Notes under the pieces: generated by a model
The model's input: the letters and a program-made list of their open reading frames with translations, nothing else
Databases searched by the model: none
What the model was told of the DNA's origin: nothing
Shown: in pieces, positions 33,446-43,596 of the stretch
How the letters are laid out: the number at the start of each line of letters is the position of its first letter
How positions within the stretch are numbered: the stretch's first letter is position 1
Position numbers and translations under genes: made by a program
Source of the DNA: Sediminibacterium sp.
GTDB lineage: Bacteria > Bacteroidota > Bacteroidia > Chitinophagales > Chitinophagaceae
Direction: 5' to 3'
Length of the DNA stretch: 64,000 nucleotides
Assembly (NCBI RefSeq): GCF_030695065.1
Contig: NZ_JAUYTR010000005.1
Span: 1 to 64,000 of the forward strand

Positions 33446-35743
33446 TTATTCAACAATGAATTCGTCTGCAAAAATCCAAGCTGGTTTGCCTTCACCTGAA
33501 TGTCCCTTGGGTAATTGATCCAGTACTTTTGCTGTCACACGCACAAACCTTGCTTTTAACGAAGGAAAAGTTGTAGTAAAATTATTAATCACCGACTTTT
33601 TTTCCTGTTGTGCTATAGGATTGGGTACAGTTTTAATGGTTGTATAATTAACTCCATCTAATGATACTTCAAACTTCACCCATTCTGGCATCATGATCCA
33701 ATCATTGTAATTTTGCAAACAACCCAATGAAAGAGATTGAATATTTTTTTCCTCTTCTAAATCAATAGTTGCAATCAAATCCTTTGCAGCTATACCATGC
33801 CAAAATTGATTGATGGCAGTAGTGCCCTTTATACCATCTGTTAATGAATTGGGGCCATCGGCCATATAGTACCTGCTAATTGGATGGGTATAATTCACTT
33901 TTTTCCCGATGGCTTTATGCAAAGCAAATTGTTGTTCAGCGGGTATTATACTCTTCACTTCTCCGTTCACTACAGTTGCAGCTTTTATTGTTACGGAAGA
34001 ATTAATTTTTATAAGGCCTTCGTACAATTGGCTTTTTAAAGATGGCTGATCTCCATTGGTGGTATAATAAATTTGCCCCTTATATGCTTCAGTTGAAAGG
34101 GTTGCATACAATTCTCCTTCTTTTAAAATAGGTTTTATTTCTACTTTAAAATTTCCTTTACTATAGTTCAATCCTTTTTGATCAAATGCTTTAAAATGTT
34201 GTTGTAGTCTTTCATTAAAACCCGCCCAATCTTTTGAAGCCTTAGGGCTCCATAATACTTCAGACAATGCAAGCATGCGTGGCAATACCATGTATTCTAC
34301 TTGTTTAGGCGTTGTAACATATTCTGTCCAAAGATTGGCTTGGGCGCCTAGTACATGGCGGGCTTCTTCTTCATTTAATTCTTTAGGCAAAGGCTCGTAG
34401 TCGTACACTTTCTTAAGTGTATTAAATCCACCTATAGCAATTGGTTCGGAGGCAGGATCTCCTTGATAATGGTCAAAATAAACAGGATTTCCTGGGGTCA
34501 TCACCACATCGTGTTTCATTTTTGCTGCAGCAATTCCTCCCGCTTCTCCCCGCCAACTCATTACTGTTGCTCCTGGCGCTAAACCACCTTCGAGTATTTC
34601 ATCCCAACCAATGATTTTCCTATTTTTTCCATTAACAAATTTTTCCATTCTTTTAATGAAATAGCTTTGTAATTCGTCTTCATCTTTTAAGTTTTCCTTG
34701 CGAATTCGTTGCTGACATTTGGTACATTTTTTCCATGATGTTTTATCTACTTCATCTCCTCCAATATGTATATACTTAGAAGGAAATAATTGAATTACTT
34801 CTGTTAATACATTTTCTAAAAAATGAATTACGGAATCATTTCCTGCACAGTAATTGGAAGACATATTGGTGTAATTGCCGCCTGTTAATGGCAACTGTTG
34901 TTGTTGTGTACAACTTAAAAATGGATAAGAAGCTATGGCAGACGCCACATGTCCGGGCATTTCTATTTCTGGAACAACCGTAATATTTCTTTCCGACGCA
35001 TAAGCAACAATCTCTTTTATTTGGGCTTGTGTATAATACCCGCCGTAAGTTGGCTCTTCAGCTTCCTTAGCCTGCGGCCTTGATCCCCACACCAAATTAG
35101 TTTGATCAACACGCCATGCACCTGTATTGGTTAGTGCAGGATACTTTTTAATTTCTATACGCCATCCTTGGTCATCTACTAAATGCCAATGAAATGTGTT
35201 GAACTTATAGGCAGCTAATAAATCTAAATACTGTTTAATTACATTGGGGCCAAAGAAATGCCTACTCACATCTAAATGCATCCCTCTCCATTTGAATTGA
35301 GGATAGTCGGTTACTTGCATGCATGGGACTGTAAGCTTTGCATTGGTTCTTACTGCAGGAAGCGTCTGCAGTAACGTTTGTATACCATATATAATTCCTG
35401 CGGGTGTATTGGCTTTAATCTGAATTGCATTGGTTAAAACCACTAACCGATATCCCTCTTCTCCAATAACGGCATCTTTTATTAATGCAAGAACTATTTT
35501 CTGTTTTGCATTTTTGTTAATTGGCAAATTCAAACCTGATATATCTTGAATGGCATTTCGTAAAAAACTGGCTGCAGATTGTAATTGCTTTGATTGTGCT
35601 GAAAATTCAATTTGGGTTTGTTCATTAATAATAAACTCACCCACATTTTGCTGTAAACTTACCGGAACAGGAATGATGCTGATCTGCTTGTTTTGCGCTA
35701 ATAGGTAAGTTGGGAAAAAGAAAACAATTAATAGATATTTCAC
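33446..35743 (-). CDS. Beta-N-acetylhexosaminidase (GH20)
   Basis: A 765-residue exported enzyme that releases terminal GlcNAc or GalNAc. GTG start at 35743 gives the signal peptide VKYLLIVFFFPTYLLAQ. A GH20b domain precedes the barrel: FKWRGMHLDVSRHFFG, KFNTFHWHLVDDQGWRIEIK, the catalytic Asp-Glu pair in YIHIGGDEVDKTSW, and IIGWDEILEGG. A chitobiase-type tail and a C-terminal discoidin-like domain (IQSLSLGCLQNYNDWIMMPE region) complete it. Spaced two bases from the esterase gene and seven from the fusion gene, so it is part of the same transcript. Confidence 0.95.
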   Translation of the reverse strand: MKYLLIVFFFPTYLLAQNKQISIIPVPVSLQQNVGEFIINEQTQIEFSAQSKQLQSAASFLRNAIQDISGLNLPINKNAKQKIVLALIKDAVIGEEGYRLVVLTNAIQIKANTPAGIIYGIQTLLQTLPAVRTNAKLTVPCMQVTDYPQFKWRGMHLDVSRHFFGPNVIKQYLDLLAAYKFNTFHWHLVDDQGWRIEIKKYPALTNTGAWRVDQTNLVWGSRPQAKEAEEPTYGGYYTQAQIKEIVAYASERNITVVPEIEMPGHVASAIASYPFLSCTQQQQLPLTGGNYTNMSSNYCAGNDSVIHFLENVLTEVIQLFPSKYIHIGGDEVDKTSWKKCTKCQQRIRKENLKDEDELQSYFIKRMEKFVNGKNRKIIGWDEILEGGLAPGATVMSWRGEAGGIAAAKMKHDVVMTPGNPVYFDHYQGDPASEPIAIGGFNTLKKVYDYEPLPKELNEEEARHVLGAQANLWTEYVTTPKQVEYMVLPRMLALSEVLWSPKASKDWAGFNERLQQHFKAFDQKGLNYSKGNFKVEIKPILKEGELYATLSTEAYKGQIYYTTNGDQPSLKSQLYEGLIKINSSVTIKAATVVNGEVKSIIPAEQQFALHKAIGKKVNYTHPISRYYMADGPNSLTDGIKGTTAINQFWHGIAAKDLIATIDLEEEKNIQSLSLGCLQNYNDWIMMPEWVKFEVSLDGVNYTTIKTVPNPIAQQEKKSVINNFTTTFPSLKARFVRVTAKVLDQLPKGHSGEGKPAWIFADEFIVE

Positions 35744-35745
35744 TT

Positions 35746-37371
35746 TTATTTTTTTAAATGAACCTTTATTTTGAAAGTAGAAGTAGGAATCTGCTCCCTA
35801 TTCACCAAATTTCCATCAGTATACGGCTTCCAATCATAATAAATATACTCAGGTTGTTCTTCACAATCAATTACTACCATTTCGGCCCCAGAAGAAACAG
35901 CGTTACCCAATTGAAGCGTTCCTTTTTGAATCCGCGCTGAAACTTCATGAATACCATCTAGTGAAAAGCCCCGCAAAGACTTGCCATCAGCTGTTGCTAA
36001 TCCATCTTTTGCATGATTAAATGTAACTTGTAATTGTCCATTAGCATATTGAGCACTTAGCGGTAATGGACCAGATGGCACAATTGAAAGACCGTACTCT
36101 TTATTCAACGCCCATCTTGCTAATCGCTCTCCCACTATTTTTTTATTGGTAGGATGCACATTGTCTTTTAATCCATAATCAGTACAAACAGCCATACCAG
36201 AATAAGAAAGCCGTTCCATTATTTTTCTTTGCTCGTCTCTAAATAAATGCCAGTATTGTCCCTTGTATTTTACCGAATCAATAGAGCTCAATTGCACAAA
36301 AAAATAAGGCAACATGGGTTGTTGAAAACGCCCCCTAAAATTTTGCACCATCAATTGCGTTAATGCTGCATATTCATTTACACGCTCCATTTCCTGTGCA
36401 TTGCTCTCCCCTTGGTAATTGATGATTCCTTTTATAGCCAATGGGAACAAGGGTTTTAAACCAGCTTCATATACATGACCTGGTTTAAATGGATGATTGG
36501 TTCCTGTACGCAAATTTTGGTTGCCTCGTTCTTTTACCCATACCGGAATAGCTGGATTTGTTAACCATGGTTCAATTGCTTTAGCTGCAAAACGCTCATC
36601 CGATTTCAATGCATCTACTCCTATAAATGTTTCCAGCGGAGCCCCAGCAATAGATAAATTAATAAGCCCAATGGGTACTTGTGTGTTAGTAACAATAGAC
36701 TTCCCATAATAATAAGCCACTGCACTCATAGCCCTGAAACTATTGCTATCACTCACTTGCCAACTAGTAGGGGCAAAAAACTTTTCAGGTTGCATCATTT
36801 GCAAAACTGAATCAGAAAAATATTGGTTGAAAACATTTTTTCCAGCGTACGTTGGATTATAAAATCGGAGTAAGGGTTGATTGGCTGTTGTAATTGCTTC
36901 GCGATAATACATTTCGCGTTGCATGGGCCACTCCATATTGCTTTGACCAATGCAAATCCAAATATCACCCAATAGCACATTGCTGATGAGTATATTTTTT
37001 TTACATGAATTAATTATTATTTCATGGGGAGTAGTACTCGCTTTTAGCGCTGGCAAATTAACCGACCAACTGCTGTCTAAACGTACACTTGTTACAACTG
37101 ATTTAACAACGCTTGACAAAGTTTTTGAATCAGCACTACGTAAGCCTGTACGGCTAAGCGAAACCTTAACTGCAGCGCCCGGCAATCCCCTTCCCCATAT
37201 ATGAATGGGTTGGTCTCGTTGCAGCACCATATGGTCAGTGAATATTTTATTAACGCTCACTATTTCTGCTTCGCGAGAAACTGATTTAAGCGAAGTCTGC
37301 GCTATTAGCAAACTTTGCGCAATAATTAAAGTCAAACAAAACATTAGCCCTAAGCGCAGCAATCCCCTCAT
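35746..37371 (-). CDS. Sialate O-acetylesterase (SASA family)
   Basis: A 541-residue exported esterase that removes O-acetyl groups from sialic acids so that sialidase and lyase can act. Signal MRGLLRLGLMFCLTLIIAQS; then an Ig-like N-domain (IFTDHMVLQRDQPIHIWGRG); the SASA domain with the nucleophile Ser in WICIGQSNMEWPM, INYQGESNAQEM, and the Asp-His in KDNVHPTNKKIVGERLA. Its ATG overlaps the stop of the epimerase gene by four bases. The match to sialate 9-O-acetylesterases is by motif and context. Confidence 0.92.
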   Translation of the reverse strand: MRGLLRLGLMFCLTLIIAQSLLIAQTSLKSVSREAEIVSVNKIFTDHMVLQRDQPIHIWGRGLPGAAVKVSLSRTGLRSADSKTLSSVVKSVVTSVRLDSSWSVNLPALKASTTPHEIIINSCKKNILISNVLLGDIWICIGQSNMEWPMQREMYYREAITTANQPLLRFYNPTYAGKNVFNQYFSDSVLQMMQPEKFFAPTSWQVSDSNSFRAMSAVAYYYGKSIVTNTQVPIGLINLSIAGAPLETFIGVDALKSDERFAAKAIEPWLTNPAIPVWVKERGNQNLRTGTNHPFKPGHVYEAGLKPLFPLAIKGIINYQGESNAQEMERVNEYAALTQLMVQNFRGRFQQPMLPYFFVQLSSIDSVKYKGQYWHLFRDEQRKIMERLSYSGMAVCTDYGLKDNVHPTNKKIVGERLARWALNKEYGLSIVPSGPLPLSAQYANGQLQVTFNHAKDGLATADGKSLRGFSLDGIHEVSARIQKGTLQLGNAVSSGAEMVVIDCEEQPEYIYYDWKPYTDGNLVNREQIPTSTFKIKVHLKK

Positions 37372-38549
37372 GACAAATACGATTTAAGTATTTGCATGCA
37401 ATACCATTCTTGTCGAGGTAAATGAAAGGGGCCTTTGTATAAATTTCCCTTAGCTGTTTGTGCAACAGTTCCATCACGATGCAAATAACCAAACCATTCG
37501 CCATATTGCATATCTAAAAAATTTGCATAGGCATAACCATGTACCAACTTATGCCACTCTGCATATTTTTGATTGCCCGTCATTAAATAAGCCAATAAAG
37601 TGGCAATGATTACTTCATTATGTGGCCACCAAAATTTCATGTCTTGCCAATACTCTTGCACTGGCTTATTATATACATCTCTAAAATAAAGTATGCCGCC
37701 TTGCTCTTTGTCCCATCCCCGCTCCCACATATAATCTAACATTCTACATCCTAAATTAATTAAGTGCGCGTCGTTGTTGCGATGCTTGGCTTCGTGCAAT
37801 ATAAACCAGGCCCCTTCCATTGCATGTCCGGGATTCAAAGTTCTTCCATCTATATGATCTATGATTGATCCATCCGGCGCAACTTGTTCCATTACGCATT
37901 GTATATTGTCTTTTACAAAATAGCGCTCAATTTCATCTATCCATTTTGTAATCCATTCATCGCAGGGTGCATACCCAATGGTGTCCCGCAATTGTTGTGC
38001 GGTATTCATCATAATCATGGGTACCCCAATACCCTTACTTGGTCGGGTCTTGGTATACTTAGGTTGCAACAATCCGGGTGTAGTTGCATATTGAATACAT
38101 AAATCAAATACACGTCTTGCATTGGCGGCCGCTTCCTCATCTCCGGAAGCTTTTGCGTATGCGGCGGCTGCAATCACATAAAATGTTTCAGAAAAAAAAT
38201 AGCGACGCTTTCGTATGGGTTGGCCATCTCTGGTTACATGAAAAAACATTTGCCCATCGGTATCAAAACAATATTTGTTTAAAAAATCGTATCCCAGTTT
38301 TGCACCCGCTAACCATTCTGGTTTTTGTTCTACGGTATTGTATAAAGTAGACAACATCCAGGTGGCCCTACCTTGTATCCAAACGGCTTTGTCGTCGTCA
38401 ATCAATGTTCCATCTGCATCTCGCATCAACAAAAATCCACCATGCTCCTGATCAAAAGATCTTGGAAACCAAAATGGAATAGTGCTATTCAATAACTGGT
38501 TGGAGTAGAAAGAAGCCAACTCAGCCAATTCTTTTGTAGAATATATCAC
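37368..38549 (-). CDS. N-acylglucosamine 2-epimerase
   Basis: A 393-residue cytoplasmic (alpha/alpha)6-barrel enzyme of the AGE/RenBP family that converts N-acetylmannosamine to N-acetylglucosamine. Visible are HGGFLLMRDADGTLIDDDKA, WIQGRATWMLSTLYN, RKRRYFFSETFYVIAAAAYA, NPGHAMEGAWFILHEA, FWWPHNEVIIATLLAY and HLPRQEWYCMQIL, all family landmarks with the conserved histidines. It takes ManNAc released by the NanA lyase into amino-sugar metabolism. Start is a GTG at 38549. No kinase (NanK) or NanE is seen here, so epimerisation of free ManNAc replaces that route, as in Bacteroides. Confidence 0.92.
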   Translation of the reverse strand: MIYSTKELAELASFYSNQLLNSTIPFWFPRSFDQEHGGFLLMRDADGTLIDDDKAVWIQGRATWMLSTLYNTVEQKPEWLAGAKLGYDFLNKYCFDTDGQMFFHVTRDGQPIRKRRYFFSETFYVIAAAAYAKASGDEEAAANARRVFDLCIQYATTPGLLQPKYTKTRPSKGIGVPMIMMNTAQQLRDTIGYAPCDEWITKWIDEIERYFVKDNIQCVMEQVAPDGSIIDHIDGRTLNPGHAMEGAWFILHEAKHRNNDAHLINLGCRMLDYMWERGWDKEQGGILYFRDVYNKPVQEYWQDMKFWWPHNEVIIATLLAYLMTGNQKYAEWHKLVHGYAYANFLDMQYGEWFGYLHRDGTVAQTAKGNLYKGPFHLPRQEWYCMQILKSYLS

Positions 38550-38576
38550 GTCAAATTATTTTTAACCAATCAAAAA

Positions 38577-40139
38577 CTATTTAATAATAGATGCAACTGG
38601 CACTTTTACGAAATACAAGTCCTTGGTTCCTTCGTATAATATGCCAATGGTTTCTGTATCAATTTGTGTTAATGAAGAATAGCCATAACAATTGCGTTCA
38701 TCAACTAATAATTGATTAGCAGGCAACCAGGTTTGTCCTAAATCTAAACTGGCTTTAATAGTCATATCATATCTTCCACTGGTGGTATTGGGATTGCTAA
38801 AGAACAATACTTCTTTTAATACGCCTTTTACTTTTACATTGGCTTTAATTAAACTGCCCATGCATACTGGATCTTGTAAGGCATTGTACGATGTAGCATG
38901 CTCCGTCCAACTGGTTCCTAAATTAGTAGTTGTAGCAACACTTCTATACGAACCTCTATTGTCGCGCATATTCAACATCAATGTGCCTGGCGTGGTTTCT
39001 ACTACCTGACTTTCAGTAGTATTAGACTTTGGTCCATTTAAATTTCCAATCCATGTATTACCATGGTCGGCACTATAAATAATAGTTGAATAAGGCATTT
39101 TATTTTCATTCCAATATTGTGCTGCAAAAACCAGCTTACCGTCTTTCATGGCAATTCCCGACCCTGGCCCGTTAAAAAACAAATGCCATTTGGGATTTTT
39201 AATTTGAGGTGTAATGGTATAAGGTGCAGACCAAGTAAGTCCATCATCGTTGCTACTTACTAAAACAAATTGCCCTGTAGTATCTGGCGAAATGCCTGGT
39301 AACGACCCTGCAATAGAACGATTGCCCTTACTCCACAATGCGGCTACCCATATTTTTTTGGTGATGGGATCAAATAATATTGCTGGATCACCCACTCCGT
39401 TGTTCTCGTGCGGCGCGCCCATATCCATAATAATTTTCATAGGCTCCCAGGTTTTACCACTATCGGTAGATCTGCTTAAACCCACATCAATATTACCTGG
39501 CAGGTCGGCACTGTTTTTATATCTTATATCGTACACAGACAATAATGTTCCTTTGTTGGTTGTAGCAATTCCTGGTATGCGATAGGTATTTACATTGTCG
39601 TCTCCTGCTTTGCGCACGGTTGTTCCTTTTAGCTTTGCATAATTGCCTGCTGGTTCACTAATGGTCAACGTTTTTCCATTTGATTGCACTAATTGGGTTG
39701 CGCGTAATTCTATTGTATGATCAATACTTGCTGCGTTATTCAATGTTACACTAAACCAAATAAAATGAAGCCCGGGCGCCAACTTCAATGTAAGTGGTAC
39801 ATTAAAATTGGTACTGTTAGGCTTACTATTCGCAAGGGGGGTATTAGTTGAAAATGGTTCTGCACTGGTTTGATATACCGCAATATTTTCAATGCCGCTG
39901 ATGGCGCTGGCATTGATGCTGCAATTGATTCCTGTGTATTGTTGTGCAGCATTATCTGCAGGAATAAAAATATTTACCCTCAATATGGCATTGGTAGCCA
40001 ATTCTTTTAAAACAGGGATAGTTGGGGTATATGCAGATGCTTTTACTTCACCTACCACAGGTGTAGTTGATTTTTTTGCACAACCAACTGCGGGTATCAA
40101 CAACAGTAGGAATAAAAAATAAAAAATATTTTTTTTCAT
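38577..40139 (-). CDS. nanH: Sialidase (neuraminidase, GH33)
   Basis: A 520-residue lipoprotein sialidase (signal MKKNIFYFLFLLLLIPAVGC, Cys20 lipobox). Residues ~25-165 are the Bacteroidota-type N-terminal carbohydrate-binding domain. The six-bladed propeller starts with the FRIP variant NTYRIPGIATT (Arg of the triad) and carries four Asp boxes: SRSTDSGKTW, SSNDDGLTW, SADHGNTW and SLDLGQTW. LTQIDTETIGILYEG near the end holds the nucleophile-supporting Glu. It cleaves terminal sialic acid at the cell surface. Ten bases from the transporter gene. Confidence 0.95.
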   Translation of the reverse strand: MKKNIFYFLFLLLLIPAVGCAKKSTTPVVGEVKASAYTPTIPVLKELATNAILRVNIFIPADNAAQQYTGINCSINASAISGIENIAVYQTSAEPFSTNTPLANSKPNSTNFNVPLTLKLAPGLHFIWFSVTLNNAASIDHTIELRATQLVQSNGKTLTISEPAGNYAKLKGTTVRKAGDDNVNTYRIPGIATTNKGTLLSVYDIRYKNSADLPGNIDVGLSRSTDSGKTWEPMKIIMDMGAPHENNGVGDPAILFDPITKKIWVAALWSKGNRSIAGSLPGISPDTTGQFVLVSSNDDGLTWSAPYTITPQIKNPKWHLFFNGPGSGIAMKDGKLVFAAQYWNENKMPYSTIIYSADHGNTWIGNLNGPKSNTTESQVVETTPGTLMLNMRDNRGSYRSVATTTNLGTSWTEHATSYNALQDPVCMGSLIKANVKVKGVLKEVLFFSNPNTTSGRYDMTIKASLDLGQTWLPANQLLVDERNCYGYSSLTQIDTETIGILYEGTKDLYFVKVPVASIIK

Positions 40140-40148
40140 ATAGTCTTT

Positions 40149-41399
40149 TTATGCGTCTACAAAATCGTTTTGCTTTGGTCTTAGTACCAACAATTGAACA
40201 GCCAGTGCAGCAACTACCACCAACGCCATCATGGCAAAGTCTTTACCAAGGCTTCCTGCGTCGGAACTCTTCCCTAATAAATTCGTGATAAATGCCCCTG
40301 CAAAAACCCCAATCATATTCATGAGTCCATAAGCAGTTGCTCTATGTTTAGAAGAAATAAATTGACAGAGTATGGGCATATTGTTGGCATCGAACATACC
40401 ATATCCAAAACCAAAAAAGAAAACTGCTCCAACCAAATGAATCATGGAATTACCCAACCCTATAAACAACAATGCAGGAATGGTCATAGCCAATCCAATA
40501 GCACTGGTGTATACTCTTCCTCGTATATTTTTTTGCACCCATTTATCGGAAAGTACGCCACCAAAAATGACTCCTAAAAAAGAAGATGCGGCAATGGTAA
40601 TAGTAGACAGTGGCCCTGCCTTAGCCATGTCAATACCAAGATTCTCTGAAAATAATGTAGGCAACCAATTTTTTACTCCCCACCCTGGCAAACTAGGAAC
40701 GGCAAAATAAAACAGGATCACCCAAAAAGAAATATTGGTAAATAAAGTAGCTAACCCCTTGAGTAATGGAATTCTTTTTGTTTGTGCAATTGCTGAGCCA
40801 TCTTTTACAGCAATATCTGCATCATCGGATTGCTTCTCCTTCAAAAACAATATCAACACCCCCGAATAAACAATACCAATTAAGCCAAAACTGATGAATG
40901 CATTTTGCCAAGAGAATTCAGCAGCAATAGTTGCACCAAATCCTCCTAATGCCTGTCCCATATACAATCCAGTCATATGAATGCCTACAGCCAATGACCT
41001 TGTTTTTGAACTATGGTAATCGGCAATTAAAGACAAACCTGCTGGTATATATAGTGCTTCGCTAATACCCATCATTGCTCTAAGCCAATACAATTGATCG
41101 AATGTTTTTGCAAAGCCCATCGCAAATGTGATGGCACTCCATACAAATAAACTTCCCACAATTAACCATTTGCGATTCAATCGATCTGCTATCATGCCCG
41201 ATATTGGACTCATGAAACCATAAATCCACAAAAAAATGGCCATTAAATAACCAAAATTGGTAGCAGATTGCAACTCTTGAATATCTATTTGCATAGATGG
41301 CTTCATAGTGCTTAACATCTGCCGATCCATATAATTGAGTAAGGCTACTACCCAAAGCAACGCTACCACTATCCATGGATATTTTTTATTTTGGATCAT
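40149..41399 (-). CDS. nanT: MFS transporter, probable sialic acid importer
   Basis: A 416-residue major facilitator with 12 predicted membrane helices, beginning YPWIVVALLWVVALLNYMDR, the family's first helix with the NYMDRQ motif, and the loop-2 motif GMIADRLNRKW. ACS/phthalate-type anion:cation symporters share this appearance. The sialate substrate is inferred from its place between the sialidase and mutarotase genes; in Bacteroides a NanT-like MFS fills this position. Its start overlaps the mutarotase stop by four bases. Confidence 0.85.
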   Translation of the reverse strand: MIQNKKYPWIVVALLWVVALLNYMDRQMLSTMKPSMQIDIQELQSATNFGYLMAIFLWIYGFMSPISGMIADRLNRKWLIVGSLFVWSAITFAMGFAKTFDQLYWLRAMMGISEALYIPAGLSLIADYHSSKTRSLAVGIHMTGLYMGQALGGFGATIAAEFSWQNAFISFGLIGIVYSGVLILFLKEKQSDDADIAVKDGSAIAQTKRIPLLKGLATLFTNISFWVILFYFAVPSLPGWGVKNWLPTLFSENLGIDMAKAGPLSTITIAASSFLGVIFGGVLSDKWVQKNIRGRVYTSAIGLAMTIPALLFIGLGNSMIHLVGAVFFFGFGYGMFDANNMPILCQFISSKHRATAYGLMNMIGVFAGAFITNLLGKSSDAGSLGKDFAMMALVVVAALAVQLLVLRPKQNDFVDA

Positions 41400-42562
41400 T
41401 GGTTTTTGTTGTGGATGATAGCTTTTAAAATATAGGGAGATCTTACACCTGCTTTTGTTTCACCAGATGGCAGTATAACAGCATCATTCCATTTTATTGC
41501 AGTAGTTGTAACTGGTGTATCATACGGAATTGTACCAATAACTTGCCATGTATTTTTATTTGCTTGATACAACAACACTTCCTTACTAAATCCTGGATGG
41601 GTTTCTTGTAACTGATTTTTTTGGTTTATTAAAACTTGCTTTTTGGCTGGATTGTTTTCTGCAGCAATAGCAGCAAGTAATTTTTCTACTTGTGAAAATA
41701 CCGTGGCTCTGTCTCCACCAAATACAACAATTTGGTCTAAGTTGTACCAAACACCTGCGCCCGCACTTAATGTATAAGGCAAAGCTGTTTTTTCAGTCCA
41801 GGTTTGGGTATTCAAATCATATTCATACATATTATTGTATAAACTACTGATGCCATTGGCATTTTTTTTTCTACCGCCAATTAAATACAAACTAGGTTTT
41901 GTTTCGCGGGCTAATCCAATGAGTAGGGTATGTGAAACTGCATGTGGAAGCACCGGTAGTGTTTTCCAACCCGCTTTTAGATTGTTTAAATCTAGCTCAA
42001 AAAATTGCATCGAAGCATCTTGAACCGTTTCACCACCTGCAACAAAAACTTTATTGTGTATAATAGTTGCTGCAGCATTGGTTAAAGCAATTGGCATAGA
42101 AGGGTAGGCAATCCATTGTACTTCTTGCTTTTGCTGATTCCACTGTAGCATCCACACTTTATTTGAAATGCCGTTTTCGTTTTCTCCTCCTATATATAAA
42201 ATTCCTTCAGAAGTTGTACATACCGCAGAATAAGCAATTGATTCTGGCAGCTTTGAATGTTGATTAATTAATTGTAATTCAGCATTGTCTTGTTTATATA
42301 CAAAAACTTCAGAATGGTACATTTTTTTACCTCCTTGCCATGGCATGGCTTCTGGAAAATTAGCACCGCCTGCCACCAATAAATGATTTTGATGTACTCC
42401 TGTTACAACACCAGCAAATCCAGTAGATATTTGCTTCCCCGCATCAGAAGGTAAAGTAGTTGCAATAGCAAATTGAACAGACCATTCAGCTGAATATTGG
42501 GCCATAATAGTATTGGCTATTAACATAAACGGAATACAAATGATATAATAATATCGTTTCAT
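41396..42562 (-). CDS. nanM: N-acetylneuraminate mutarotase-like kelch protein
   Basis: A 388-residue exported kelch beta-propeller. Signal MKRYYYIICIPFMLIANTIM; repeated blades with VVTGVHQNHLLVAGGANFPE, GILYIGGENENGIS, HNKVFVAGGETV, LYLIGGRKKNANG and QIVVFGGDRA. NanM of E. coli speeds the alpha-to-beta anomer change of released sialic acid in the periplasm so it can be taken up quickly. The cyclically permuted mutarotase type is common in Bacteroidota nan loci. It shares one base (TAATG) with nanA and four with the transporter. Confidence 0.9.
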   Translation of the reverse strand: MKRYYYIICIPFMLIANTIMAQYSAEWSVQFAIATTLPSDAGKQISTGFAGVVTGVHQNHLLVAGGANFPEAMPWQGGKKMYHSEVFVYKQDNAELQLINQHSKLPESIAYSAVCTTSEGILYIGGENENGISNKVWMLQWNQQKQEVQWIAYPSMPIALTNAAATIIHNKVFVAGGETVQDASMQFFELDLNNLKAGWKTLPVLPHAVSHTLLIGLARETKPSLYLIGGRKKNANGISSLYNNMYEYDLNTQTWTEKTALPYTLSAGAGVWYNLDQIVVFGGDRATVFSQVEKLLAAIAAENNPAKKQVLINQKNQLQETHPGFSKEVLLYQANKNTWQVIGTIPYDTPVTTTAIKWNDAVILPSGETKAGVRSPYILKAIIHNKNQ

Positions 42563-43506
42563 TAAAGGGCATTTGTTGCAGTGGGCATTTTAGAGCTATA
42601 CTGTTCAAATCCTAACAACGCCACATCTTTTTGGAATTGCTCAAATTGGGCTGCATCCATATTTTTTACTGGTAACCTAAAGCTACCACAATCTAATCCA
42701 ATTAGTTTCATGTATGCTTTACCAGTAGCAATACCTCCATACTTACCCAACAATCGAATCATATCTATGGATTGTTGTTGTAAAATTTGCGCTTTTTGTA
42801 ATTGGCCATTATTAAACGCTTCAATTAATTCATGGTATAAAGGAGCGGCATAATTATACGTGCTTCCTATTGATGCTTTGGTGCCAATAGCCAGCGCAGG
42901 CAACATATTTTCATCTCTACCCCAAACCATATCGTACTTGCCATTTTGGTATTGAAGGCAACTCAAGAAATCCATAAAATCTTCGTGTGTATATTTTACT
43001 CCAGCAAAATTGGGAATTATTCCATCCACCGCTTTTAGTAAATCGTACATAGCAAAACCAACTCCAGTTAGTACAGGAATATGGTAATAATAAAAAGGCA
43101 TTTCAGGAACCACTGCTGCAATTTCTTTGCAACAAGCTGCCAATACTTCTACATTGGCTGGTTTAAAATAAGAAGGCGCAGTAAATGAAACAGCATCTAA
43201 TCCTATAGCTTGTGCATGCAATGCCAATTCTTTTGCATCGGCAATACAAGTTCCACCCAATAAAGGCATGGCCGAAAATGTTGGATCATGCTTGGTACAT
43301 GCAGCCCATGCTTCTGCTACAGCTTTTTTTTCTTCCTTGGTTAATGAAACACCTTCTCCTGTAGAACCACATATAAATGCACCAGTAATGCCATTGGCTT
43401 TTAAAAGGGCATAATAGGAAGGTATCAATGCTAAATTCAAAGAACCATCTGAATGCATTGGAGTAAAAGGTGCAGAAATTAGGCCCTGTAATTTTTCGTG
43501 AACCAT
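42562..43506 (-). CDS. nanA: N-acetylneuraminate lyase
   Basis: Cytoplasmic class I aldolase splitting sialic acid into N-acetylmannosamine and pyruvate. The 314-residue TIM barrel shows GLISAPFTPMHSDGSLNLAL, the pyruvate-carboxylate motif AFICGSTGEGVSLT, the conserved Tyr in MPFYYYHIPVLTG and the Schiff-base Lys in FAGVKYTHEDFMDF, all in the spacing of NanA rather than DapA (YYYHIP and KYTHED are lyase-like). A hairpin separates it from susD. One-base overlap with nanM. Confidence 0.94.
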   Translation of the reverse strand: MVHEKLQGLISAPFTPMHSDGSLNLALIPSYYALLKANGITGAFICGSTGEGVSLTKEEKKAVAEAWAACTKHDPTFSAMPLLGGTCIADAKELALHAQAIGLDAVSFTAPSYFKPANVEVLAACCKEIAAVVPEMPFYYYHIPVLTGVGFAMYDLLKAVDGIIPNFAGVKYTHEDFMDFLSCLQYQNGKYDMVWGRDENMLPALAIGTKASIGSTYNYAAPLYHELIEAFNNGQLQKAQILQQQSIDMIRLLGKYGGIATGKAYMKLIGLDCGSFRLPVKNMDAAQFEQFQKDVALLGFEQYSSKMPTATNAL

Positions 43507-43531
43507 TGTAAAAAATTAATTGAGATAAATA

Positions 43532-43555
43532 CAAGGGGCATTTTACTGCCCCTTG
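43532..43555 (-). promoter_or_regulatory. Intra-operon hairpin between susD and nanA
   Basis: CAAGGGGCA (43532-43540) pairs with TGCCCCTTG (43547-43555) around a 6-base loop, a perfect 9-bp stem. On the minus strand it follows the susD stop by 41 bases and has no clean T tract, so it may act as a partial terminator or as a 3' stabiliser raising susCD mRNA over the catabolic genes. Confidence 0.7.
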
Positions 43556-43596
43556 CTTTCAAAACTACCATTTATGCTTGCTTAATAAAACAATTT

